NCBI GenBank assembly: GCA_003260025.2
Contig: QFZU02000184.1
Location: 1-37,038, forward strand
Length of the DNA: 37,038 nt
Direction of reading: 5' to 3'
Source: Microbispora triticiradicis
GTDB lineage: Bacteria > Actinomycetota > Actinomycetes > Streptosporangiales > Streptosporangiaceae
The translations under genes were made by a program, and so were the position numbers. Below, in pieces: positions 23,301-31,450 of the stretch (the stretch's first letter is position 1; each line of letters begins with the position of its first letter). The notes beneath the pieces are model-generated. The model was not told the DNA's origin, did no database searches, and saw nothing but the letters and a program-made list of their open reading frames with translations.

Positions 23301-25907
23301 GTGGACGTACCGGCCGTCGGGGAGGGCCGCGCGGGCGCGCTCGGCCAGGTGGTCTCGGCCCTGTCGAGCACCCCCCGGACCGTCCTCATCGTCGGCGAGC
23401 CCGGAATCGGGAAGACCCGCCTGCTCGGCGAGGCGGCGGCGCGGCTGGAGGGCTTCCGCGTGCTGCGCGGCCGGGCGCGGGAACTGGACGGCGGACGGGC
23501 CTACGCTCCCCTGGTCGACGCCCTGGGCTCGCTGCGCGGCGAGGTGGCCGGCGTCCTGTCCGACCTGCTGGAGGCGATCGACGAGGCGGCGCTCGGGGAG
23601 CCCGCCGCCGCGCCCGGCGCGATGGCCGCCCGGCTCCTGGAGTCGCTGCCCGGCCCCACCCTCCTCGCCATCGACGACATCCACCTCGCCGACGCCGACA
23701 CGCTGAGCGTGCTGCGGGCCCTGCCGCACCGGCACGACTCCGTCGCCATCCTCGGCACCGCGCGGCATCCGCCCGCTCTCGACGTGGACCTGTCCGTACG
23801 GCTCCAGCCGCTGACCATGCCCGAGGTGGCGGAACTGGTCACCACGCTGCTCGGCCGTACGCCGAGCGACGCCGTCCTGCGGCGGATCCACGCGGTGAGC
23901 CGGGGCAACCCGTGGTTCGCGCAGGAGGCGGTGCTGACGCTGGTGCAGGGCGGCGCGGTGCGCTCGGCGGACCCGGGGGCCCGGCGCGGCGCGATCCTCA
24001 GCCGGCTGTTCCAGCGCGACCGGGGCGGCCGCGACCTCGCCCGCGTGCTGGCCGCGCTGTCGCGGACCAGGGAGGCCGCCGACCTGGCGGCGCTCGCCGA
24101 GCTGGCCGGGCTGCGCCCGGAGCAGGCCGAACGCGCCTTCGAGGCCCTGGTGCGGGACGGCGTGGTCGCCCGGAGCGGCGACGGCTACGCCCTGGCCCAC
24201 CCGCTGGTCGCCGAGGCGCTGTACGACGACCTCGGCCCCGCGGGGCGGCGGGACGTGCACCGCCGCATCGCCGACATGCTCGAAGGCGACGGGCTGACCG
24301 GCACCCGGCGCGTGCTGGAGTGGGCCACGCACATGGCCGAGGCCGGCCCGCCCGCGCGGGCCCTGCCGGCGGTGCTGCGGGCGGCCGACCTGACCCGCTG
24401 GACCGCGCCGCTGTCGGCCGCGCACTGGTACGGCAAGGCCGCCGAGCTGTCCCCCGAGCCGGGCGAGCTGCTGGCCAGGCAGGCCCTGGCCTACTGGAAG
24501 GGCTCGCGGCCCGCGCTGGCGCTCAACTCGGCCCAGCGTGCCCTCGCCGTGCTGCCCGCCGGGCGGCGCCGCACCCAGGCCGCGTACACCGCCGTCGGCG
24601 CGGCGCACGCCATGGGGTGGTACGAGGTGGCGCTCGACGTGGCCCGCCGCCAGATCCCGAAGGCCGACGACGCCTCGGCGCTGCTCGCCCAGCAGGCGCT
24701 GGTCAGCGCGGAACTGGGCCGCCCCAGCCGCGACATCGCCCGCCGCGCCTGGGAGAGCGTCGCCGACTGCCCTCCGCAGGACCGCGCGATCGCGGTGGGC
24801 TGCCTGGCGATCCACGCGCTGGTGCGGGGTGACTGGGCCGAGACCCAGCGGGCGGTCGACGAGCTGCTCGCCTTCGCCGCCGCGCTGCCGCCCGGCGCCC
24901 GCCTCGCGTCCCTGGAGTCGGCGGCACACGTGCTGGCGGCGGCCGGGCAGCGTGCCCGCGCCGCCGAGGTGCTGGAGCAGGCCGAGCAGATCCACCGCGG
25001 GCTCGGCTGGCACGACATCGCCGGGCAGCACGTGCGGACCGTCGCGGTCATCCGGCGGCTCGGCGGCGACTGGGACTGCGCGCTCCAGGAGATCGCGGTC
25101 GCGGCCCGGGGGCTGGCCGAGGCGGGCCTGCTGGAGAACCTCGCCCTGCTGCGCAACATGGAGATCGACATCCTCCTCGACCAGGGCAGGCTGGAGGAGG
25201 CCGAGCGGGTCCTCGCCGAGCCGCCGCCCGGCTGCGCCATGCAGGATGGCCTGCGCTGCACGTTCCGCGCGCGCCTCGCACACGCCCGGGGCGACCTCGC
25301 CGCGGCGCGGCGCGAACTCGGCCGGGCGCTCGCCTGCGACGTGCCGGACGTGGTGCACCGGGCCCTCGCCGTACAGGTGTTCATCACGGGATCGGCGGGT
25401 GACGGCGCGGCCTGCCGGGCGGCGGCCGCCCGGCTGGACGAGCGGTCGGCGAACGGCAGCCCCCGGACCCTGCTGGCCGCCGACCTGGCGGTGGGCTGGG
25501 CGTTCCGCAAGCCCGCCCGGGCGGGCGCGGCGCTGGAGCGGGCCCGGGCCGACGGCCTGCCGTTCGAGGAGGCCCGCGCCCGGCTGATCCTCGGCGCGCT
25601 GGGCGACACGGCTCAGCTCCCCCGCGCGCACGCCATCTTCACCCGGCTCGGCGCGGCTCCCTGGGCGGAGATGTCCGGGCGCCGCCTGCGGGAGGCCGGG
25701 ATGGTCCCCGAACCCGAGGGCCGCCTCACCCCGGGCGAGCGCCGCGTCATCGAACTGGTCGCGGGCGGCCTGAGCAACCCCGAGATCGCCGAGGAGCTGC
25801 ACTACAGCCGCAAGACGGTGGAGGTGTACCTCACCCGGGTCTACGCCAAGACCGGGCTGCGGTCCCGCGTGGAGCTCGCCCTGGCCGTCGCGCGCGGCGA
25901 GCTGTGA
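23301..25907 (+). CDS. LAL-type LuxR family transcriptional regulator
   Basis: An 868-residue regulator of the large ATP-binding LuxR type. N-terminal AAA/NACHT-like ATPase: Walker A VGEPGIGKT (31-39) and Walker B LLAIDDIHLAD (121-131). The middle is a long array of helical, TPR-like repeats (about 340-770). The end is a LuxR helix-turn-helix beginning LTPGERRVIELVAGGLSNPE (about 804-823). GTG 23301 is the start; AAGGGGG lies 12 bases upstream, a little far. LALs often switch on secondary metabolism or catabolic operons, here perhaps the divergent MmpL-type exporter gene. No biosynthetic cluster is visible in the window. Confidence 0.9.
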   Translation: MDVPAVGEGRAGALGQVVSALSSTPRTVLIVGEPGIGKTRLLGEAAARLEGFRVLRGRARELDGGRAYAPLVDALGSLRGEVAGVLSDLLEAIDEAALGEPAAAPGAMAARLLESLPGPTLLAIDDIHLADADTLSVLRALPHRHDSVAILGTARHPPALDVDLSVRLQPLTMPEVAELVTTLLGRTPSDAVLRRIHAVSRGNPWFAQEAVLTLVQGGAVRSADPGARRGAILSRLFQRDRGGRDLARVLAALSRTREAADLAALAELAGLRPEQAERAFEALVRDGVVARSGDGYALAHPLVAEALYDDLGPAGRRDVHRRIADMLEGDGLTGTRRVLEWATHMAEAGPPARALPAVLRAADLTRWTAPLSAAHWYGKAAELSPEPGELLARQALAYWKGSRPALALNSAQRALAVLPAGRRRTQAAYTAVGAAHAMGWYEVALDVARRQIPKADDASALLAQQALVSAELGRPSRDIARRAWESVADCPPQDRAIAVGCLAIHALVRGDWAETQRAVDELLAFAAALPPGARLASLESAAHVLAAAGQRARAAEVLEQAEQIHRGLGWHDIAGQHVRTVAVIRRLGGDWDCALQEIAVAARGLAEAGLLENLALLRNMEIDILLDQGRLEEAERVLAEPPPGCAMQDGLRCTFRARLAHARGDLAAARRELGRALACDVPDVVHRALAVQVFITGSAGDGAACRAAAARLDERSANGSPRTLLAADLAVGWAFRKPARAGAALERARADGLPFEEARARLILGALGDTAQLPRAHAIFTRLGAAPWAEMSGRRLREAGMVPEPEGRLTPGERRVIELVAGGLSNPEIAEELHYSRKTVEVYLTRVYAKTGLRSRVELALAVARGEL

Positions 25908-25933
25908 ACGGCCCCTTGGCCACGGGCGTGTCC

Positions 25934-25954
25934 CCGGCGGCTGGACGACGCCGG
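25934..25954. terminator. Hairpin between convergent LuxR and SDR genes
   Basis: CCGGCG and CGCCGG form a perfect 6-bp stem with a 9-base loop in the 72-bp gap between convergent stops. It would serve as a weak bidirectional terminator. Confidence 0.4.
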
Positions 25955-25979
25955 CGAGATGCCGCACACGCGGCCGTGA

Positions 25980-26840
25980 TCAGGCGGCGGGGAAGTCGGT
26001 GGCGGGCGCGCTGAGAGCGGTGGCCTCGACGTTCGCCCGCAGGGCCTCGACCTTGGCCACGGCGTAGGAGTGGGCGTCCGAACCGAGCAACTGCCGCAGC
26101 GGGCCTTCCCCGGCCAGGACCCGCCCGATGATCGCGCGGGCGCCCATGACCGGGTCGCCGAGCTGGCTGCCCTGGAGTTTCAGGTGATCGAGGATCATCT
26201 CGCGGATGGCCGGGTAGTGCGCGGTCGTCTCCGCGGGCAGGACGAGGCTGTCCGTGGTGAGGAAATCGGTGCGGAAGTAGCCGGGCTCGACGATGGTGAC
26301 CTCGACGCCGAACTCCGCCACCTCGGCGGCGAGCGCCTCGCTCAACCCCTCCAGCGCGAACTTCCCGGCGCAGTAGAGGGCCCAGCCCGGGACGGCGGTC
26401 AGGCCCAGGATCGAGGACACGTTGACGATATGGCCACCTCGTTGCCCGCGGAGGATCGGCAGGGCGGCGCGCAGCACGTTCCACACGCCCACGACCTGGA
26501 CGTCGAGCATGTCGCGGACCTCGCGGTCCCCGGTCTCCTCCACCGCGGCCAGGAATCCGTAGCCCGCGTTGTTGACGACGACGTCCAGACCGCCGAAGCG
26601 TCCGGTGGTCTCCCGGACCGCCCGGCTGACCGCCTCCTCGTCACGCAGGTCGACGGTGAGCGGGAGAAGGCGCGACATCTCGATCCCGCCGCCGAGTGCG
26701 GCGAGCAGCCGCTCCGGCGACCGCGTCGTCGCGGCGACCTGGTCTCCGCGCTCCAGTATCTGCCTGACCAGTTCGAGGCCGAGGCCGCGCGAGGTGCCGG
26801 TCACGAACCACGTGGCAGGCCGGTCTGCTGGGAAGCTCAT
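25980..26840 (-). CDS. Short-chain dehydrogenase/reductase (SDR)
   Basis: A 286-residue classical SDR oxidoreductase. Cofactor motif TGTSRGLG near residues 15-22, NNAG near 90, catalytic Ser in NVSSILG and the YCAGK pair (Tyr/Lys). The length and C-terminal extension match the large group annotated as SDR/oxidoreductases paired with XRE regulators in actinobacteria. NADP preference is suggested by the Arg after TGTS. AGAGGA precedes ATG 26840 at 6 bases. It diverges from the XRE/MmyB-type gene. Substrate unknown. Confidence 0.9.
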   Translation of the reverse strand: MSFPADRPATWFVTGTSRGLGLELVRQILERGDQVAATTRSPERLLAALGGGIEMSRLLPLTVDLRDEEAVSRAVRETTGRFGGLDVVVNNAGYGFLAAVEETGDREVRDMLDVQVVGVWNVLRAALPILRGQRGGHIVNVSSILGLTAVPGWALYCAGKFALEGLSEALAAEVAEFGVEVTIVEPGYFRTDFLTTDSLVLPAETTAHYPAIREMILDHLKLQGSQLGDPVMGARAIIGRVLAGEGPLRQLLGSDAHSYAVAKVEALRANVEATALSAPATDFPAA

Positions 26841-27007
26841 GGTGTTCCTCTCGAATGTCGCGAGTGGCGCCGGCCGGGAGGCCCCCAGGACCGGCACAGC
26901 ACCAGCTTCCTTCGCCGCGACCCGCCGTGGACGTCCATATCGCGCCCTGCGCAACCGCGCACCGGGCAACCTAGGACGCACCGGACCACCCAGGACCGCG
27001 CGGCAGC

Positions 27008-27886
27008 GTGGACACTGGATTCGTGGCCGGAACCAATCGTGAGCTCGCCGACTTCCTCAGACGCGCCCGTGGCCAGGTCGACCCCTCGCGGGCGGGCCTG
27101 CCCCCCGACGGCCGCGTGCGACGCGTCCCGGGCCTGCGCCGCGAGGAAGTCGCTCTCCTGGCCGGAGTCTCGACCGACTACTACGCACGCCTCGAACAGG
27201 GCCGGCGCATCGTCCCCTCGACGACCGTCGTCGAGGCCATCGGCCGTGCTCTAGGGCTCGACGACGCCGGACGCGCACATCTGCACGACCTCATGGGGAT
27301 GACCGCGGCCCCCGTCCGGCGCCGAACTCGCGGCGTCCAGCGCGTGCGCCCCGGGCTCTACCAGCTCCTCGACGCCCTCGACGGCGAGCCCGCCCTCGTC
27401 CTCGGCCGCCGCACCGACGTGCTCGCCGCCAACGCGATGGGGAAAGCGCTGTTCACGGACTTCGACCGGATGCCGCCGAGGCGGCGCAACTACGCGCGAT
27501 GGATGTTCCTCGACGACGCCCGATCGCTGTTCGTGGACTGGGAGGTCCAGGCACGCGCCGTGGTCGAGAGCCTGCGGCTCGACGCGGGCCGCGACCCGGA
27601 CGACCAGGCCACCGTCGCGCTCATCGCCGACCTGCGCGAGCACAGCCGTGAGTTCGCCCACTGGTGGGAGCAGCACCGCGTCCACCAGCGCACCCACGGC
27701 TCCAAACGCCTGCGGCACCCTCTCGTCGGCGAGCTGACCGTCGAGTACGAGACCCTCTCCCTGCCCGGAGACCCGGAGACGACGCTCTTCGTCTACACCG
27801 CCGAACCCGGCTCGTCCTCGAAACGCGCCCTGGACCTTCTCGCGAGCTGGACCGCCGAGACCCTGGCGGTTCGCCGCGGACATTAG
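27008..27886 (+). CDS. XRE family regulator with MmyB-like ligand-binding domain
   Basis: A 292-residue regulator. The N-terminal XRE helix-turn-helix includes RREEVALLAGVSTDYYARLE (about 44-63) followed by QGRRIVPS. The C-terminal part is MmyB-like, a PAS-related ligand-binding domain with LGRRTDVLAANAMGKALF near residue 131. It diverges from an SDR gene, a frequent actinobacterial pairing in which the regulator controls the reductase in response to a small or fatty molecule. Start may be GTG 27008 or in-frame GTG 27023; neither has a clear Shine-Dalgarno. Confidence 0.88.
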   Translation: MDTGFVAGTNRELADFLRRARGQVDPSRAGLPPDGRVRRVPGLRREEVALLAGVSTDYYARLEQGRRIVPSTTVVEAIGRALGLDDAGRAHLHDLMGMTAAPVRRRTRGVQRVRPGLYQLLDALDGEPALVLGRRTDVLAANAMGKALFTDFDRMPPRRRNYARWMFLDDARSLFVDWEVQARAVVESLRLDAGRDPDDQATVALIADLREHSREFAHWWEQHRVHQRTHGSKRLRHPLVGELTVEYETLSLPGDPETTLFVYTAEPGSSSKRALDLLASWTAETLAVRRGH

Positions 27887-27934
27887 GGATCTCCCTACTG
27901 GGCCTCGCGCGCGCGGAGGGCCAGGCTCGGGAGC

Positions 27935-29254
27935 ATGGAGTCACCGATCCTTCGGTTCGCCGACGCGGTCTGGCGTGGTTCGGTGCGTCCCGAGGACGTG
28001 CCCGTCTCCGATCTGCGCCGGGACGGGGTGCAGGAGATCGCCTACGGCGTCGCGATGTGGCCCGCGTGCGGGAACGTCTACGTGGTCCGGGGCGAGGACG
28101 GACTGGCTCTCTTCGACACGGGTGACGCCCACGAGGCGTCGCCGTCCTACCGAGCGATCAGGAAGTGGTCGGCCGAGCCGCTCAAGTACGCGATCTTCTC
28201 GCGGGGCAGGGCCGACCGGCTGGCGGGCCTGGAGGAGTTCGACGCGGAACCCGGCCCGCGGCCGCTGGTGGTGGCGCAGGAGGGACTGGTGCGCCGGCTC
28301 GCCCAGCAGGGCAGGACGGCCGGCTACAACGCCACCGTCGACCTGCGCGAGCAGGGGTTCCCGCGGGTGGTCTGGCCGCTGCCGCACCGGCTGCCCGACC
28401 TGACCTACCGCGACCGGCTGTCGCTGTCGCTGGGCGACGTCACGTTCATGCTCACCCACGCCCACGGCGCCACGGACGACGCCACCTGGGCGTTCCTGCC
28501 GGAGCGCGGGGTGCTGCTGACCGGGGACCTGTTCGGCTGGACGGTGCCGGGCGCGGGCGACCCGCAGCGGGTCCAGGGCTACCCCGACGAGTGGGCCGTG
28601 GCCCTCCGCGCCATGGCCGCGCTCGACGCGGACCTGCTCCTCCCCGGCCGGGGCCTGCCGATCTGCGGCGCCGCCCGGGTGCGCCGGGCGCTCGCCGACA
28701 CCGCCGACTACCTCGACAGCCTGGTGGAGCAGACGCTCGACCTGATGAACTCCGGCGCCCGGCTGGACGAGATCCTGCACGAGGTCAAGCCGCCGCCCGC
28801 GCTCGCCGCACGCGTCTACCTGCAGGAGCACCACGACGAGCCCGAGTTCATCGTGCGCAACATCTGGCGGTTGCACGGCGGCTGGCACGACGGCAACCCG
28901 GCCAACCTCAAGCCCGCGCCGGACGCGGTGTTCGCCCGCGCGGTCGCCGAACTGTCCGCGGGCGCGGCGTCGGTCGCGGGGCGTGCCGTCTCCGCGGCGG
29001 CCGACGGCGACCTGCGCCTCGCCTGCCAGCTCGCCGAGCTCGCCGCGCAGGCCGAGCCCGACGACCACCAGGTCCACGAGATCAGGGCCCTCGTGTACGC
29101 GCTGCGGGTGCAGCAGGAGCCCGGAACCATCGCCCGCGGCGTCTACGCCTGGGCCGCCGCCGAGTCACGCAGCAAGATCACCGGCCTGGACCTCCTCGAC
29201 GTCTACCACGACGTCACCGAGGGCCGGGTGTGGTGGCTGCCGGTCGCCAACTGA
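27935..29254 (+). CDS. MBL-fold alkyl-sulfatase-like protein lacking metal ligands
   Basis: A 439-residue protein with a metallo-beta-lactamase fold (about 35-245) and an alkyl-sulfatase dimerisation region (HDEPEFIVRNIWRLHGGWHD onward). In active relatives the metal site is S/T-H-x-H-x-D-H; here residues 89-95 are SRGRADR, so all three histidines are arginines. The later ligand region reads HGATDDATW (177-185), without the usual Glu and His, and the LLPGHG-type motif is LLPGRG (235-240). Only Asp94 and Asp198 (LLTGDLF) remain. The fold signature is otherwise well preserved, so this looks like a maintained pseudoenzyme or an enzyme with altered chemistry. It starts 48 bp after the XRE gene and ends with a very strong terminator. 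Confidence 0.82.
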   Translation: MESPILRFADAVWRGSVRPEDVPVSDLRRDGVQEIAYGVAMWPACGNVYVVRGEDGLALFDTGDAHEASPSYRAIRKWSAEPLKYAIFSRGRADRLAGLEEFDAEPGPRPLVVAQEGLVRRLAQQGRTAGYNATVDLREQGFPRVVWPLPHRLPDLTYRDRLSLSLGDVTFMLTHAHGATDDATWAFLPERGVLLTGDLFGWTVPGAGDPQRVQGYPDEWAVALRAMAALDADLLLPGRGLPICGAARVRRALADTADYLDSLVEQTLDLMNSGARLDEILHEVKPPPALAARVYLQEHHDEPEFIVRNIWRLHGGWHDGNPANLKPAPDAVFARAVAELSAGAASVAGRAVSAAADGDLRLACQLAELAAQAEPDDHQVHEIRALVYALRVQQEPGTIARGVYAWAAAESRSKITGLDLLDVYHDVTEGRVWWLPVAN

Positions 29255-29285
29255 GGCCGGCACCGACGACGTCGTCCGTCACGAC

Positions 29286-29321
29286 GGCCGGCGGGCGCCT
29301 GGAGGGGAGCGCCCGCCGGCC
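29286..29321 (+). terminator. Very strong terminator after the MBL-fold gene
   Basis: GGCCGGCGGGCGC and GCGCCCGCCGGCC make a perfect 13-bp stem around a 10-base loop, followed by a pyrimidine-rich CCTTCCTGTC. It insulates the HipA-like pair, whose start is only 20 bp further on. Confidence 0.75.
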
Positions 29322-29341
29322 CTGCCGGTAACCTTCCTGTC

Positions 29342-30166
29342 GTGCTCGAACAGATCACGGCGACGCGGTACGTCGCGCCGCTGCGCGAGGGCGGATCGCT
29401 GCCCGGCGTCGTCGAGGCCGACGACCTCGGCACCTACGTCGTGAAGTTCCGCGGCGCGGGCCAGGGCAGGCGGGTGCTCGTCGCCGAGATCGTCTGCGCC
29501 GAGATCGCCCGGCGGCTGGGCTTCGCCACGCCGGAGCTGAAGGTCGTCGACGTCGATCCCCAGCTCGGCGCCCGTGAGCCCGACGAGGAGATCCAGGACC
29601 TGCTCACCGCGAGCGCCGGGCACAACCTCGCGATCGACTTCCTGCCCGGCGCGCTGGGCTTCGACCCGCTCGCCTGGCAGCCCGACGCCGGGTTCGCCTC
29701 CCGGGTGCTGTGGTTCGACGCGTTCGTGCACAACGTGGACCGGAGCTGGCGCAACCCCAACCTGCTGGTGTGGCACGGCGGGGTGTGGCTGATCGACCAC
29801 GGCGCGGCCCTGTGGTTCCACCACAACTGGCCGACGGCCGACCCCCGCCGCCGGTTCGACGGCCGCGACCACGTGCTCGCGCCGTTCGCGACCCGGCTCG
29901 GCGAGGCCGACGCCGACCTCGCCGGGCGCGTCACCCGAGAGCTGCTCGACGAGGTGACCGCGCTGGTGCCGGACGAGTGGCTGGAGGACGAGCCGGGCTT
30001 CGCGGACGCGGAGGCCGTACGGCGGGCCTACACCGAGCACCTGCTCGCCCGTGTCGCCGGGCCGCGCGACTGGCTGCCGGACCCGGGCGAGGCCCCCGCC
30101 CCGCGCGGCGAGCGGGGCGCGACGATCGGCGGCTTCTGGCGGGCCGCGCGGGAGGCCGGACGATGA
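29342..30166 (+). CDS. HipA-like kinase-domain protein
   Basis: A 274-residue protein with the compact HipA-like kinase fold but no HipB partner nearby. Lys35 in TYVVKFRG fits the ATP-binding lysine and Glu49 its partner. FDAFVHNVDRSWRNPNLL (125-142) matches the HipA catalytic loop with Asp133 and Asn138/Asn140. LIDHGAAL (150-157) takes the place of the DFG segment. It therefore looks catalytically competent, unlike many degenerate relatives. The gene overlaps the DUF3037 gene by ATGA, a conserved pairing in many bacteria. Function unknown; protein or small-molecule phosphorylation is the family expectation, and a toxin role is not shown. Start is GTG 29342. Confidence 0.8.
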   Translation: MLEQITATRYVAPLREGGSLPGVVEADDLGTYVVKFRGAGQGRRVLVAEIVCAEIARRLGFATPELKVVDVDPQLGAREPDEEIQDLLTASAGHNLAIDFLPGALGFDPLAWQPDAGFASRVLWFDAFVHNVDRSWRNPNLLVWHGGVWLIDHGAALWFHHNWPTADPRRRFDGRDHVLAPFATRLGEADADLAGRVTRELLDEVTALVPDEWLEDEPGFADAEAVRRAYTEHLLARVAGPRDWLPDPGEAPAPRGERGATIGGFWRAAREAGR

Positions 30167-30570
30167 GCGGGCGGGACGTCTACGAGTACGCGGTGATCCG
30201 CGTGGTGCCGAGCGTCGAACGGGGCGAACTGGTCAACGCCGGCGTCATCCTCTACTGCCAGCCACGCGGCTATCTGTGCGCGCGGGCCGAGCTGGACGAG
30301 TCCCGGCTGCTCGCGCTGGGTGCGCCGGTGGACCTCCCCGGCGTGCGGCTGGCCCTGGCGGCGTACGAGCGGGCCTGCGGCGAGGAGGCGGGGCCGTTGT
30401 GCGGGGAGCCGCTCGGCGCCCGGTTCCGCTGGCTCACCGCGCCGCGCAGCACGGTCGTGCAGACCGGGCCGGTGCACGCCGGGCTGACCGGCGACCCGGC
30501 CGCCGAACTGGAGCACCTGCTGACCCGGCTGGTCAGGCCGCCGGCCGCGATCAGAACAGCACGGACATGA
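30163..30570 (+). CDS. DUF3037 domain protein
   Basis: A 135-residue protein recognised by YEYAVIRVVPSVERGELVNAG near its N-terminus, typical of DUF3037. Soluble, with no signal or membrane segment. It is translationally coupled (ATGA) to the HipA-like gene, so the two products probably act together, perhaps as kinase and partner or substrate. Its last 20 bp overlap the 3' end of the convergent GNAT gene. No biochemical function is known for the family. Confidence 0.85.
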   Translation: MSGRDVYEYAVIRVVPSVERGELVNAGVILYCQPRGYLCARAELDESRLLALGAPVDLPGVRLALAAYERACGEEAGPLCGEPLGARFRWLTAPRSTVVQTGPVHAGLTGDPAAELEHLLTRLVRPPAAIRTART

Positions 30571-31393
30571 ACGAGTCGACCTCCTGGAAGCCCACCTTGC
30601 GGTAGACGGCCCTGGCCGGGAGGTTGAAGTCGTTCACGTAGAGGGTGACGACCGGGGCGAAGTACTTCAGCGCCTGCTCCACCACCGCGGCCATGCCCGC
30701 CACGGCGTGGCCCCGGCCGCGCAGGTCCGGGTGGACCCACACGCCCTGGATCTGGCAGGCGTGCGGCGTGACCGCGCCGATCTCCGCCTTGAAGACCACC
30801 TGGCCGTCGTCGATCCGGGCGTACGAACGCCCGATGCGGATCAGTTCGGCGACCCTCGACCGGTAGAGCGCGCCGCCGTCGCCGTTGTCCGGTGAGACGC
30901 CCACCTCCTCGGTGAACATCGCGACGCACGCGGGCAGCAGGATGCCGAACTCCTCGGGGCGGACCCGCCGTACGAGCGGGTCCGGCTCGACGGCGGGCGC
31001 GGAACCCGTGGCCATGACCGGCTGGGCCGACCGGATCGCGCGGGCGACGCCCCAGTGGGGTTCGAGCCGCTCCCAGAGTTGTCCGACGGCGGCGGCCGGG
31101 CCGACGATGGACGAGCAGCGGCGGCCCTGCCTGCGCGCCCGTTCGGCGAAGGCGTGCACGGCCTCACGGGTGGCGTTGACGGGCACCAGGTTGGCCCCCG
31201 CGTAACACAGGGACACCAGCCCGCCGCGCGGACCGTATCCCCACATCTGGCCGCCCAGCCGCGAGGGGCTGAGGCCGACGGCCCTGACCCTGGCCGCTAC
31301 GAACACGTTGGCGACCGGATCGGTGTCGAGGAGCGTCAGCACCTCGTCCCGATCACCGTCGTCGAGCACGCGCGACGCCGATGTGCGCAGCAT
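30551..31393 (-). CDS. GNAT family N-acetyltransferase (DUF4081 type)
   Basis: A 280-residue two-part protein. The N-terminal half is the DUF4081-type region (VFVAARVRAVGLSPSRLGGQ, about 30-49). The C-terminal half is an acetyl-CoA-binding GNAT domain with QGVWVHPDLRGRGHAVAG (about 216-233) and VNDFNLPARAVYRKVGF (about 254-270). A homologue commonly follows ispG in actinobacteria (Rv2867c in Mycobacterium tuberculosis); here a secreted hydrolase gene separates them. ATG 31393 or the GTG just before it may start translation. Substrate unknown. Confidence 0.88.
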   Translation of the reverse strand: MLRTSASRVLDDGDRDEVLTLLDTDPVANVFVAARVRAVGLSPSRLGGQMWGYGPRGGLVSLCYAGANLVPVNATREAVHAFAERARRQGRRCSSIVGPAAAVGQLWERLEPHWGVARAIRSAQPVMATGSAPAVEPDPLVRRVRPEEFGILLPACVAMFTEEVGVSPDNGDGGALYRSRVAELIRIGRSYARIDDGQVVFKAEIGAVTPHACQIQGVWVHPDLRGRGHAVAGMAAVVEQALKYFAPVVTLYVNDFNLPARAVYRKVGFQEVDSFMSVLF

Positions 31394-31450
31394 CACGGGC
31401 CCAGCCTACGCGAAGGGTTCACGTTTGGGATGTATCGGCCCGCCCGGGCC

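Noticed and set aside
23256..25967. A 903-codon open frame antisense to the LuxR gene
   Set aside because: Same reason: the plus-strand frame has Walker and helix-turn-helix motifs, while the antisense product is compositionally biased with no recognisable motif.
27935..29254. Calling this gene an active alkyl sulfatase or lactamase
   Set aside because: The metal ligands are missing, so only the fold can be claimed.
29342..30570. Calling the HipA-like/DUF3037 pair a toxin-antitoxin system
   Set aside because: No HipB-like DNA-binding antitoxin and no evidence of toxicity; fold similarity alone does not support it.
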